Made by a program: the position numbers and the translations under genes
Assembly (NCBI RefSeq): GCF_900109465.1
Contig: NZ_FOAZ01000020.1
Span: forward strand, 124,001 to 188,000
Source: Streptacidiphilus jiangxiensis
GTDB taxonomy: Bacteria > Actinomycetota > Actinomycetes > Streptomycetales > Streptomycetaceae
Direction of reading: 5' to 3'
Length of the DNA stretch: 64,000 nucleotides
The notes under the pieces: generated by a model
Databases searched by the model: none
What the model was told of the DNA's origin: nothing
Seen by the model: only the letters and a program-made list of their open reading frames with translations
Shown here: positions 34,566 through 42,237 of the stretch, piece after piece
Layout of the letters: each line of letters starts with the position of its first letter
How positions within the stretch are numbered: the stretch's first letter is position 1

Positions 34566-35240
34566 ATGCCGACCGCCGAAGCCCATCTGGTGACCGCCCG
34601 CGCGAGCCGCTACCTCGTCCAACTCTGCCGCCATCTTGGCCAGATGACCCGCCTGAGCCACCGGCCGCGCGGCGGTCACGGCGGGGGCCGGACGCCGCCC
34701 GCCGTGCAGCACGTCGACTGGACAGACACCCACGGCACCGTCCGCTTCGCCGACGGGCAGTGGACCTTGGAGGCCACCACCGATCAGCTCACCCTGCGCG
34801 TGGAAGCCGGCGACGAGGAAGCCTTGCAGCGGCTCCAGGACGGAATTGCCGCGCGCATCGAGAAGATCGGCCGACGCGACGGCCTCCAGGTCCACCGGCA
34901 GCGACCCGAGACCGGCGATCTGCCGCCGACCGAACCCGCCGACGGGACGAGCCCCACTCCCGGGAAGGGGACTGCGCCACGCCGCACGCGTGGCACCACC
35001 CTCGGCCTGATAGCAGGCGGGGCAGTGATCGTCGCCGTTCATCTCGGGATCGGAGGCGCGGCACTCGCCGGTGCGGCGTGGACCGGTTGGGCCGCCAACG
35101 CCGTCCTGGTCCTGATCCTGATGAAACTCCTCTTCATGGGCGGCCACCTGTTCCTCGGGCGCGCAGCGCTCCGACGCGGAATCAGGCTCCGGCACGGGCG
35201 GAAGCAGAGAGCGCGGTCCGGTGCCGATGCCGCGGGCTGA
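34566..35240 (+). CDS. DUF2218 protein with membrane anchor
   Basis: This 224-residue protein starts at ATG 34566. Residues about 1-100 form a DUF2218 domain (LVTARASRYLVQLCRHLGQM, then VRFADGQWTLEATTDQLTLRVE, ending IEKIGRRDGLQV). A Pro/Thr linker leads to two hydrophobic helices (about 145-170 and 178-200) and a basic tail. DUF2218 proteins are often small and free-standing near metal or siderophore genes; the membrane extension is less common. It follows the methyltransferase by 41 nt on the same strand, probably as an operon. Confidence 0.8.
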   Translation: MPTAEAHLVTARASRYLVQLCRHLGQMTRLSHRPRGGHGGGRTPPAVQHVDWTDTHGTVRFADGQWTLEATTDQLTLRVEAGDEEALQRLQDGIAARIEKIGRRDGLQVHRQRPETGDLPPTEPADGTSPTPGKGTAPRRTRGTTLGLIAGGAVIVAVHLGIGGAALAGAAWTGWAANAVLVLILMKLLFMGGHLFLGRAALRRGIRLRHGRKQRARSGADAAG

Positions 35241-35291
35241 ACGGTCGCACGCCCGCGAGGCGCGCACAGGCAAGGCAGGCGAGTGGGCGGC

Positions 35292-36146
35292 TCAGGGCTG
35301 AGGGTTCCGGGCGGTCACCAGCCAAGCGGCAGCGGCGAGTTGCACGCCGTCCGTACCACTCTGGTGCGGGGCGAGGGCGGCGATGAGTGCCTCCCTGGCC
35401 GCTGCCACGTCCTGTGCTGTGGCCCGGGAGAGCAGGAAGCGGCCGGGGCCGGAGCTCATCAGGAAGTCGGCCGCGTCCGTTGCGTCGTCCCCGAAACGCA
35501 TCGGTGCCTCGACCAGTTCGGCGTTGACCTGCTCGTAGCCCGCCTGCGCCAGGACACGGCGGAAGGTCTCCGGGTCGGCGAGCGAGAACATGCCCGGTTG
35601 TCCGACGGTGAAGTCCGGCACCGGCAGGTGCGGCCGGGTCGCGGCGAGCGCCTGGACCCACTCGACGCGGGACGGGTCCGCCATCGTCAGGACGGCCAGC
35701 CGCCCACCGGGCCGCAGCGCGGCGCGGATGTTGACGAACGCTGCTACCGGGTCGGCGAAGAACATGATCCCGAAGCGGCTGATCGCCACGTCGAACGAGC
35801 CCGGCGGCAGCGGGTGGGTCTGGGCGTCGCCGCGTTCGAACGTGAGCCGTGTCAGTCCCTCCGCGGCGGCTCGCTCCCGCGCGCGGGCCAGCTCGGGTGC
35901 GGAAAGGTCCAGTCCCAGCACCTGCCCCGCGGCCACGGCGCGGGCCGCGAGTCGAGAGGTCTGGCCGGCCCCGCAGCCGACGTCGAGCACCCTCAGTCCC
36001 GGGGTGAGGGCGGCCGCTCGCAGCAGCGGCTCGTTGAAGCCGGCGTTGACGGCGTTCCAGCGGTCGTCGTGCTCGGCCCAGTGCTCGCCCTCGTAGCCGT
36101 TCCAGGCCGCTTCCTGCTCGGTGTTGACGACAGCGACGGAACCCAT
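35292..36146 (-). CDS. Class I SAM-dependent methyltransferase (UbiE-like)
   Basis: This 284-residue methyltransferase starts at ATG 36146 with a GAAGGAGG ribosome site. Motif I is VLDVGCGAGQTSRLAARA, with LGLDLSAPELARARERA and the post-motif FDVAISRFGIMFFADPVAAF. It has the common methyltransferase 11/25 architecture, and the substrate is not predictable. It is divergent from a TetR gene with two perfect palindromes between them, so it is very probably the target of that repressor. Confidence 0.88.
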   Translation of the reverse strand: MGSVAVVNTEQEAAWNGYEGEHWAEHDDRWNAVNAGFNEPLLRAAALTPGLRVLDVGCGAGQTSRLAARAVAAGQVLGLDLSAPELARARERAAAEGLTRLTFERGDAQTHPLPPGSFDVAISRFGIMFFADPVAAFVNIRAALRPGGRLAVLTMADPSRVEWVQALAATRPHLPVPDFTVGQPGMFSLADPETFRRVLAQAGYEQVNAELVEAPMRFGDDATDAADFLMSSGPGRFLLSRATAQDVAAAREALIAALAPHQSGTDGVQLAAAAWLVTARNPQP

Positions 36147-36164
36147 GTGAGCCTCCTTCGTCAA

Positions 36165-36210
36165 GTATGGGCAAGCGCCCATACTTCAATGTATGGGCAG
36201 ATGCCCATAC
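36165..36210. promoter_or_regulatory. Pair of perfect 20-bp palindromic operators
   Basis: GTATGGGC-N4-GCCCATAC occurs at 36165-36184 (spacer AAGC) and again at 36191-36210 (spacer AGAT), with centres 26 bp apart. The first is 19 nt upstream of the methyltransferase start and the second 38 nt upstream of the TetR start. This is the classic layout for a TetR repressor controlling itself and a divergent gene. Confidence 0.85.
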
Positions 36211-36247
36211 CCACAAGGGTGGGTGCTTTGCGCTTAGGATCGGGGCC

Positions 36248-36826
36248 ATGTCACCACGGGGAGTCGCCATCACCGGAGTGCGCGAGCTCTTGTTCGACGC
36301 CGCCGAGCGCGTGCTCGCGCGCGAGGGGCCGGCGGGGCTGACCAGTAGGGCGATCACCGAGGAGGCCGGGCGCGCCAAGGGCCTGCTGCATCTCCACTTC
36401 GCCGACCTCGACGACTTCGTCGCGCAGCTGGTCCTGCACCGTTTCGCCGCGATCGCCGCTCGGGTCGCCGATCTGCCCGCGGCCGCGGGCACCCGCACGC
36501 CGGCCGCGAACCTGGGCGACGCCGGGCGAGCCCTCCTTGGCGCGCCCGGCCCGGCGATCGCCGCCGCGGCCATGACCCGCACGGGCGCCGCACAGCGCGT
36601 CGCCGACGCCTGGGCGCACGGCGCCCCGGGCCTCGGCACGATCCAGTCCTCGATCGCCGACTACCTGCGGGCCGAGCAGGGGCTGGGCCGCATCACGGCA
36701 GATCGGGACTGCGAGGCACTGGCCCTCGCCTTCGTCGGCACCGCCCACCATCTCCTGCTCACCACCGGGCCGGGCGGCCCGGATCCGTACGGGCAACTGG
36801 AGCGCGTCGTTTCGACGTTGATCTGA
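36248..36826 (+). CDS. TetR-family repressor
   Basis: This 192-residue TetR protein starts at ATG 36248. The HTH is LTSRAITEEAGRAKGLLHLHF at about residues 31-51, with a helical ligand domain in the rest. It is compact and complete for the family. The two palindromes between it and the divergent methyltransferase are its probable operators. Its inducer is unknown and is probably the substrate or product of the methyltransferase. Confidence 0.88.
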   Translation: MSPRGVAITGVRELLFDAAERVLAREGPAGLTSRAITEEAGRAKGLLHLHFADLDDFVAQLVLHRFAAIAARVADLPAAAGTRTPAANLGDAGRALLGAPGPAIAAAAMTRTGAAQRVADAWAHGAPGLGTIQSSIADYLRAEQGLGRITADRDCEALALAFVGTAHHLLLTTGPGGPDPYGQLERVVSTLI

Positions 36827-37009
36827 ACCAAGCCTTCACCTGCGCTGCGCTGAGCAGCAAGATGGCCGCGTCGTCCACCGGGCCAACGCGACGTCGACAT
36901 CCAGACGCAGTTGCACGGCCTGCTCCCGAGCGCGCTGCCATTGCCGATCCGAGCAACTGTGCGCCTACCGAGAATGTCATCCGCCCAGGTCAGAGGCTGC
37001 TTGGGGTTG

Positions 37010-37258
37010 CGGCAAAATGATCACTCGTTTCATCATGGAGCGATGGGTGCAGACCTGCCGCCACGAACTCCTTGACCGGACCCTTATCTGGAACGAAAGC
37101 CACCTACGCCGTGCACTTCGCGAGTTCGAGCAACATCACAACGCCCACCGGCCCCACCAAGCCATGAACCAAGCGGCACCACTACGCCCGGTGCCTGAAC
37201 CGCTCAACGTAGGGCAGATCACCCACCTGGACACACGCCGGAGAGACCGCCTCGGCGG
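37010..37258 (+). pseudogene. IS3-type integrase-domain transposase, C-terminal remnant
   Basis: The plus strand reads MERWVQTCRHELLDRTLIWN, HLRRALREFEQHHNAHRPHQ and finally THLDTRRRDRLGG. This is the end of the retroviral-integrase-like core of actinobacterial IS3-group transposases. The upstream catalytic residues are missing, and the last codons (relatives end with a short acidic/His-rich tail) are cut exactly where the IS256-type element begins. It shows an older IS that was itself used as a landing site. Confidence 0.72.
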
Positions 37259-37263
37259 GTTGT

Positions 37264-38681
37264 GTCCTTTGAGGTGGTGTACGGGTTCTGCCTGATCCGG
37301 GGGTTTGCTTCGGCGTCGGAGTGAGTCCTGGGATAGAAGAACGGCCACCGGCTGATCCTTCAAGACGACCAAGTCACGAAGGAGTTCAGCACGATGACCG
37401 CATCTGACAGTGTGCCTCTGCATGCCCTCACCGAGGAGAACATCGCGTCGGCGAGTCCGGATCTGCTGCGCGCGATGGTGAAGACGTTCGCGGACGCGTT
37501 GATGTCCGCGGAGGCCGACGCGGTCTGCAATGCGGAGTACGGGCAGGTCAGCGACGAACGCGTCAACCACCGCAATGGGTATCGCCCGCGCGAGTGGGAC
37601 ACCCGCGCCGGCACGATCGAACTCGCAATTCCGAAGCTGAGGCGGGGCAGCTACTTCCCGTCGTGGCTGCTAGAACGGCGTCGGCGGGCCGAGCAGGCCT
37701 TGATCTCGGTGGTTGCCACCGCCTACCTGCTCGGCGTCTCCACCCGCCGGGTCGAGAAGCTCGCCGAGAGCCTGGGCGTCACCCAGCTGTCGAAGTCGCA
37801 GGTCTCGGCCATGGCCCGGCACCTGGACGAGCAGGTCGCCGCCTTCCGCAACAGGCCTCTGGACGCCGGCCCGTATGCGTTCGTGTGGGTCGATGCGCTG
37901 ACCCAGAAGGTCCGCGAGGGCGGCCGGATCATCAACGTCCACGCGCTGATCGCGGTCGGCGTCAACGCGGACGGACACCGGGAGATCCTCGGCATCGACG
38001 TGGCCACCGCCGAGGACGGCGCCGGCTGGCTCGCGTTCCTGCGGTCGCTGGTCGCCCGCGGCCTGTCCGGCGTCCAGCTCGTTGTCTCCGATGCCCACTG
38101 CGGTCTGGTCAACGCGGTCGGCGCGGTCCTGCCCGGCGCCGCCTGGCAGCGCTGCCGCACCCACTACGCCCGCGCGCTGCTGACGCAGGTGCCCAAGTCC
38201 GCCCAGCCCTGGGTCGCCACCCTGCTGCGGACGGTCTTCGAGCAGCCCGACGCCGACGCGGTCCAGTCCCAGATGACACACGTCCTGGACGCGCTGCAGG
38301 CCAAGTTCCCCCGCGCGGCCGAGCACCTGGACGCCGCCCGGACGGACCTGCTTGCGTTCACCCCGTTCCCGCGCGAGATCTGGCGGCAGATCTGGTCCAA
38401 CAACCCGCAGGAGCGACTGAACAAGGAGATCCGCCGCCGCACCGACGTCGTCGGCATCTTCCCCGATCGCCCGGCCGTGATCCGCCTGGTCGGGGCGGTG
38501 CTGGCCGAGCAGAACGACGAGTGGACCGAAGCCCGCCGCTACATGGGTCGCGACCTCCTCGCCAAGGCCCGGCTCCACCCGATCGAGTCAGAAACCGACG
38601 ACTCCCAGCTGCCGACCGAACTCACCGCATAACCTCAAAACTGGATCACCGAGTGGCCACCGCTACACCACTCCCAAGGAC
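37264..38681 (+). mobile_element. IS256-family insertion sequence, apparently complete
   Basis: The element is delimited by imperfect terminal inverted repeats. GTCCTTTGAGGTGGTGTA starts at 37264, and the complement of the right end reads GTCCTTGGGAGTGGTGTA ending at 38681, so 15 of 18 positions match. Between them is one intact transposase gene. No clear 8-9 bp target duplication was found, and the IS3 remnant on the left does not resume on the right, which implies a deletion or recombination at the right side after insertion. Confidence 0.72.
37394..38632 (+). CDS. IS256-family transposase
   Basis: This full-length 412-residue mutator/IS256-type DDE transposase has catalytic residues in FVWVDALTQKVREG, LVVSDAHCGLVNAV and the NNPQERLNKEIRRR helix. 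An N-terminal NHRNGYRPREW segment and the IELAIPKLRRGSYFPSWL motif are family hallmarks. The start at ATG 37394 leaves a leader of about 130 nt after the left terminal repeat. No frameshift or stop is seen, so it is probably active. Confidence 0.95.
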   Translation: MTASDSVPLHALTEENIASASPDLLRAMVKTFADALMSAEADAVCNAEYGQVSDERVNHRNGYRPREWDTRAGTIELAIPKLRRGSYFPSWLLERRRRAEQALISVVATAYLLGVSTRRVEKLAESLGVTQLSKSQVSAMARHLDEQVAAFRNRPLDAGPYAFVWVDALTQKVREGGRIINVHALIAVGVNADGHREILGIDVATAEDGAGWLAFLRSLVARGLSGVQLVVSDAHCGLVNAVGAVLPGAAWQRCRTHYARALLTQVPKSAQPWVATLLRTVFEQPDADAVQSQMTHVLDALQAKFPRAAEHLDAARTDLLAFTPFPREIWRQIWSNNPQERLNKEIRRRTDVVGIFPDRPAVIRLVGAVLAEQNDEWTEARRYMGRDLLAKARLHPIESETDDSQLPTELTA

Positions 38682-38884
38682 GTGACCCAGGCCGCGTGAC
38701 CTCCACGACATGCTGCAGAACCAGGACAAGCACGTCCGCATCGCGCCTGCCGCGACGAGCTACAGCAGGTCGCTGACGGGGACGAGGTAGGCGAACGGTG
38801 GAAATGCCTGAGCGGTGCCACGAGCCGCCATGTGACCCTGAGGTCGCCCGAGGGCGGACCGCTGGACCATCGCAGGAGTGAGCA
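38682..38884. other. Intergenic debris right of IS256 element
   Basis: About 200 bases separate the element from the next gene. A plus-strand reading of roughly 45 codons ending at the start of the next gene (CRDELQQVADGDEVGERWKC) looks mildly protein-like but has no start or family. It is probably a remnant. Confidence 0.3.
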
Positions 38885-39364
38885 ATGAAGTATGTCGATC
38901 TCGATGCCCGAGTCGGCGAACTGACCGGGGTCCTCGACCCTGGCCCCTACCTTGAGCTCCTGCCTGCGCTGAGCACCAGCCTGCCCCCGGGCGCCAGGGC
39001 GTTCGCCACCGACCCGAGCCACTACGACCTCACCGGGCGGCGCTGCGTCAAGGACCTGGCGCTCCACCAGGCGACCTTCCTCCACGAAGGTCAAGCCCTC
39101 GACCTCCGCCTCCGTCACAACTGCTGGAAGCACGAGGAAGACCTGATCATTCGATATGCGGGGGTGGCAACCGTCCAGATCAGCACTCCGAACGAGCCCT
39201 CAACCTGGGACAACCTCGGCACGCTGATCCTGGACGAGATCCTTCCGCACGACCAGGGCTGCACTCACGAGATGGCCTTCAGGCCCGGGTCGGTCATCGT
39301 CACCTGCAACGACATCACCGCTACCTGGGTCACAGCGCACTGCCCCGAAGCCCACGGAGACTGA
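38885..39364 (+). CDS. Hypothetical protein (159 aa)
   Basis: This soluble protein of 159 residues starts at ATG 38885 with an AGGAG ribosome site. It is beta-rich with VKDLALHQATFLHEGQALDLRLRHN and a C-terminal GSVIVTCNDITATWVTAHC, and contains four cysteines. I do not recognise the family. Small proteins of this kind next to IS elements are often immunity proteins or immune-system accessories, but nothing in the sequence proves that here. Confidence 0.65.
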   Translation: MKYVDLDARVGELTGVLDPGPYLELLPALSTSLPPGARAFATDPSHYDLTGRRCVKDLALHQATFLHEGQALDLRLRHNCWKHEEDLIIRYAGVATVQISTPNEPSTWDNLGTLILDEILPHDQGCTHEMAFRPGSVIVTCNDITATWVTAHCPEAHGD

Positions 39365-39558
39365 ACAAGCTCAGCGCCTCACCCACAAGTCTTGACCATT
39401 GCTCCCGCTCGTCAACGGCCCCGCCGTACCCGGGTGAGGTGGGCCGGGTGCCGGTCACGTTCGGCGCGCGGGAGCGGTGGCGGCGGACAAGGGGATCCTG
39501 GGGCTCCCGGGCAGCGGCACGCCGAGGCGACGCGACCTGTGCCGGGCGGCGCCCGGGT

Positions 39559-40389
39559 TCAGCTTCCCTTGCGGGCGAGGGCGGTGAGGTCACGTCCCGG
39601 GGTGGCGGAGGCTGGCGGGGCGAGGCGGAGGTCGACGGCGGCCTCCAGGTAGGCGCAGAAGGCGCGCGTCGCGCTACGCGCGCGGAGCAGTGCGACGTAC
39701 CAGAGGGTGACTCCGGCGACTGCGCCGAGCCACCACACGGAGCCGGTGCACAGGAGGAGCAGCGCCCAGCCACCGAGGACGAAGGAGTGCCGCCACGCCA
39801 CCGCCAGGGTCCGCAGGTCCTCGCGGGTCCGCGGCGCCATCTCCAGCCACAGGTGGGGCAGGGCCACCGCGAGGTCGAGTTCGTGTTCGGCGTCGGTGCG
39901 GCTGCGCAGGGCGGCGACCTGATCGGCCATCCAGGTGGGGCGGGCCGGCTCGGCGAGGCAGATGGCGTTGCGCCGGGCGGCATGGCGTAGCGCCGCAACG
40001 GTGTCGCCGCGTGCCTCCGCCGCGGCTGCGGCGGCGTCGGCGGCACGCCAGGAGCGTTGGCGGCGGGCGGTCAGGGGGGCGCCGATGACCGGCAGTCGGC
40101 GCGGTACCCAGACGGCGCGGGTCAGGGCGGCCGCAGCGCTCGCCGCCGCGCAGGCGGCGAGCGTCGCCAGGACGAGGGCCAGCAGGGCGAAGAGCACGCT
40201 CGTCCCACCTCCGCGTCCGAACCACCGCATGGCGGCCACGAGATGAGGGAGCAAGGCGGTGGGTTCGGCTCGCCGGCGTCGGCCGAGAACGAGTCCGACG
40301 GCGAGGAAGGAGAGCCAGAGCAGGGCCGGGGCGACGAACGCCGCGGCGGTCTCCCGTGCCCGCGGCGAGACAGGCAGCTCAGCATCCAT
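39559..40389 (-). CDS. Multi-pass membrane protein, unknown
   Basis: This 276-residue membrane protein has hydrophobic segments at about residues 18-36, 65-92 and 205-232. A cytosolic helical domain of about 100 residues (RAADAAAAAAEARGDTVAALRHAARR and TDAEHELDLAVALPHLW) lies between the second and third. No family is recognised. It starts 5 nt after the stop of the kinase-like gene on the same strand, so the two are almost certainly co-translated. The arrangement suggests the kinase-like protein works at the membrane. Confidence 0.65.
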   Translation of the reverse strand: MDAELPVSPRARETAAAFVAPALLWLSFLAVGLVLGRRRRAEPTALLPHLVAAMRWFGRGGGTSVLFALLALVLATLAACAAASAAAALTRAVWVPRRLPVIGAPLTARRQRSWRAADAAAAAAEARGDTVAALRHAARRNAICLAEPARPTWMADQVAALRSRTDAEHELDLAVALPHLWLEMAPRTREDLRTLAVAWRHSFVLGGWALLLLCTGSVWWLGAVAGVTLWYVALLRARSATRAFCAYLEAAVDLRLAPPASATPGRDLTALARKGS

Positions 40390-40394
40390 GCGAA

Positions 40395-42113
40395 TCAGCG
40401 CCGCCCTCGTTCAAGGGCCATCGGCCCACCTGCGGAGCCACCGGATGGCTGGTCGTCGGCGGACAGGTGGCACACGGGACGGCGGATGCCCGGAGTGCGG
40501 CGCTCGCGGCGGTCGCAGGCCAGGGGGAGCGGGCAGACGTACGACTCTCCGGGGCCTGCGGCGTCGGTGAGGCCCGGAAGGCCCAGGCGCGGATCAAGCT
40601 CTGGTCCGCCGAGGCGCCGGACCAGAGCGGCGTAGTCGGCCGTGCGGTCCTCGGCGCGCAGGGCCGCGCGGCACAGGTCGGCGATCGTGTTCTCGTCGGC
40701 GCGCGTGGCCGCGTCCAGGATGTGGGGCAGGTCGGCGCAGAGGGCGGCGACCCAGGCGCCGGTGGCCCCGGCCCCGGAGGGGACGAGGTCCGGGCGGACC
40801 GGGTCCAGCGCAGGGGCCTGGTCCAGGTGCGGGGCGGGTGCGGCGCGGTTCGGGACCCCTCGTCGTGGTGCCGCCGGGGTCTGCGCGAGGACTGCAGGGG
40901 GAGCGGTGTCGCGGGGGAGGCCGGACCTACCCGGTCGCGGCGTTTCCTCGTCCAGGCGTGCGTACCTATCCGCCGCACTCGCGGCCAGCCAGAGGAACCA
41001 GGCCCGGTCCTCGGGCCGGGTCGAGCTGCGCCCGTACAGGGTCAACGCATGTTCCACCAGGGCAAGGAGCCGCTGGGCGGGCCAGACGAAATCGACACCG
41101 AACCGGCCCAACCATGTGTCGACCGTGGGCTCCACCGCCTCGACCGTCTGACGGAGCCAGCCGGGGAGCTCGCCGAGGGCGCGCTCGGTCGCGCCGAGCG
41201 GTCCGTCGCGCATGACGGCGAGGAGGGCACTGCGGGCGGCCGGGGAGAGCTCGCCGAGGGTGCGCGCGGCCAAGTGCAGCAGCAGGTGCAGCGGGTCGTG
41301 GGCGAGTGACCCTTCGCTGACGGACTTGGCCAGGTCGATCAGGACGTAGTCCGGCACCTCGATGCACGGGGTCGTCGGCAGAAGCACGTTCTCCATGTGC
41401 AGGTCACCGTGGACGACCCCGGTCGCGATGCGTACGGGCCGCTCCGACGCCGGCGCGGTGCCGCGGACGAGCGCGAAGGGATTGGCCAGCGCCACCTGCT
41501 CGTCCGCGAACCGGATCGTCTCTTCGCGATACTGCGCGGCGGCTCGCTGGAGCGGTCCGCCAGGGGCGAAGCGGGCGCGCAGCCCGCGCCCGAGGAGCGC
41601 GGCCGCGGTGGTGGACTCGACCTTCGGCTGCTGCACCCAGCCGGTGAGCATGCCGTGCACGACCTCGCGGCAGCCGCGGGCGAAGGCGGTGGGGTCGTCG
41701 GCTTCGCGGAGGGAGGCCAGCGAGTCGTGGCGGTAAAGGCTGCCAGCGACCTTCTGGAACACGATCCAGGTGCTGTCCCCGACGCGCACGGGGCCCTCGT
41801 CCAGCGGTTCGGCGAGATGGCGGCGGAAGTCGGCCGGTGCGTCGCGGTAGGCCAGGCGGTGCCGCATGTGCTCGGTGCCCGTGTAGTCGGGGTCGCCGCG
41901 CCCGGGCTCCACCGGGACCCTGTCGTGCTTCAGGACGACCGCGCGGGAGCCGTGGCCGACATTGTCGTGGTCCAGGACCGCCGCGACGAAGGCGGAACTA
42001 CGGCCGCTGGTGTAGATCTTGACAAACTCGTAGCGGTGTCCGCGGTGCGCCCCCCACTCGGCCAGCGCGCGGGCGGCGGCCGGATCGAGACCCTGATCGG
42101 GCGCGTCGTCCAC
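40395..42113 (-). CDS. APH-fold kinase-like protein with Cys-containing tail
   Basis: This protein of about 572 residues starts at GTG 42113 with a GGGAGA ribosome site. The N-terminal half has the phosphotransferase (APH/choline-kinase-like) fold: glycine-containing loop region SGRSSAFVAAVLDHD, Lys in AVVLKHDRVP, catalytic loop VVHGDLHMENVLLP, and metal-binding YVLIDLAKS. A helical middle and a Pro-rich linker follow. The tail reads YVCPLPLACDRRERRTPG and later PVCHL, a Cys set that could bind zinc. From memory, kinase-like ternary-complex-associated (TCAD) proteins of predicted NTP-dependent conflict systems look similar; this needs a profile search. It is co-operonic with a membrane protein and divergent from a STAND NTPase. 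Confidence 0.72.
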   Translation of the reverse strand: MDDAPDQGLDPAAARALAEWGAHRGHRYEFVKIYTSGRSSAFVAAVLDHDNVGHGSRAVVLKHDRVPVEPGRGDPDYTGTEHMRHRLAYRDAPADFRRHLAEPLDEGPVRVGDSTWIVFQKVAGSLYRHDSLASLREADDPTAFARGCREVVHGMLTGWVQQPKVESTTAAALLGRGLRARFAPGGPLQRAAAQYREETIRFADEQVALANPFALVRGTAPASERPVRIATGVVHGDLHMENVLLPTTPCIEVPDYVLIDLAKSVSEGSLAHDPLHLLLHLAARTLGELSPAARSALLAVMRDGPLGATERALGELPGWLRQTVEAVEPTVDTWLGRFGVDFVWPAQRLLALVEHALTLYGRSSTRPEDRAWFLWLAASAADRYARLDEETPRPGRSGLPRDTAPPAVLAQTPAAPRRGVPNRAAPAPHLDQAPALDPVRPDLVPSGAGATGAWVAALCADLPHILDAATRADENTIADLCRAALRAEDRTADYAALVRRLGGPELDPRLGLPGLTDAAGPGESYVCPLPLACDRRERRTPGIRRPVCHLSADDQPSGGSAGGPMALERGRR

Positions 42114-42237
42114 GGCGTCTCCCTCGTCCTGTCCGACCGCTGACGTTCCATCGTGACACAGTCGTTCCGATCGCCATGCTATGGAAGACTTGTCGCCTGC
42201 GCTGCGGTTTCCGCGGCAGACCGGGCGGGGAGGCGGC

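Noticed and set aside
40838-42143. Plus-strand frames across the kinase-like gene
   Set aside because: Shadow composition; the minus strand carries the catalytic loop and metal-binding motifs.
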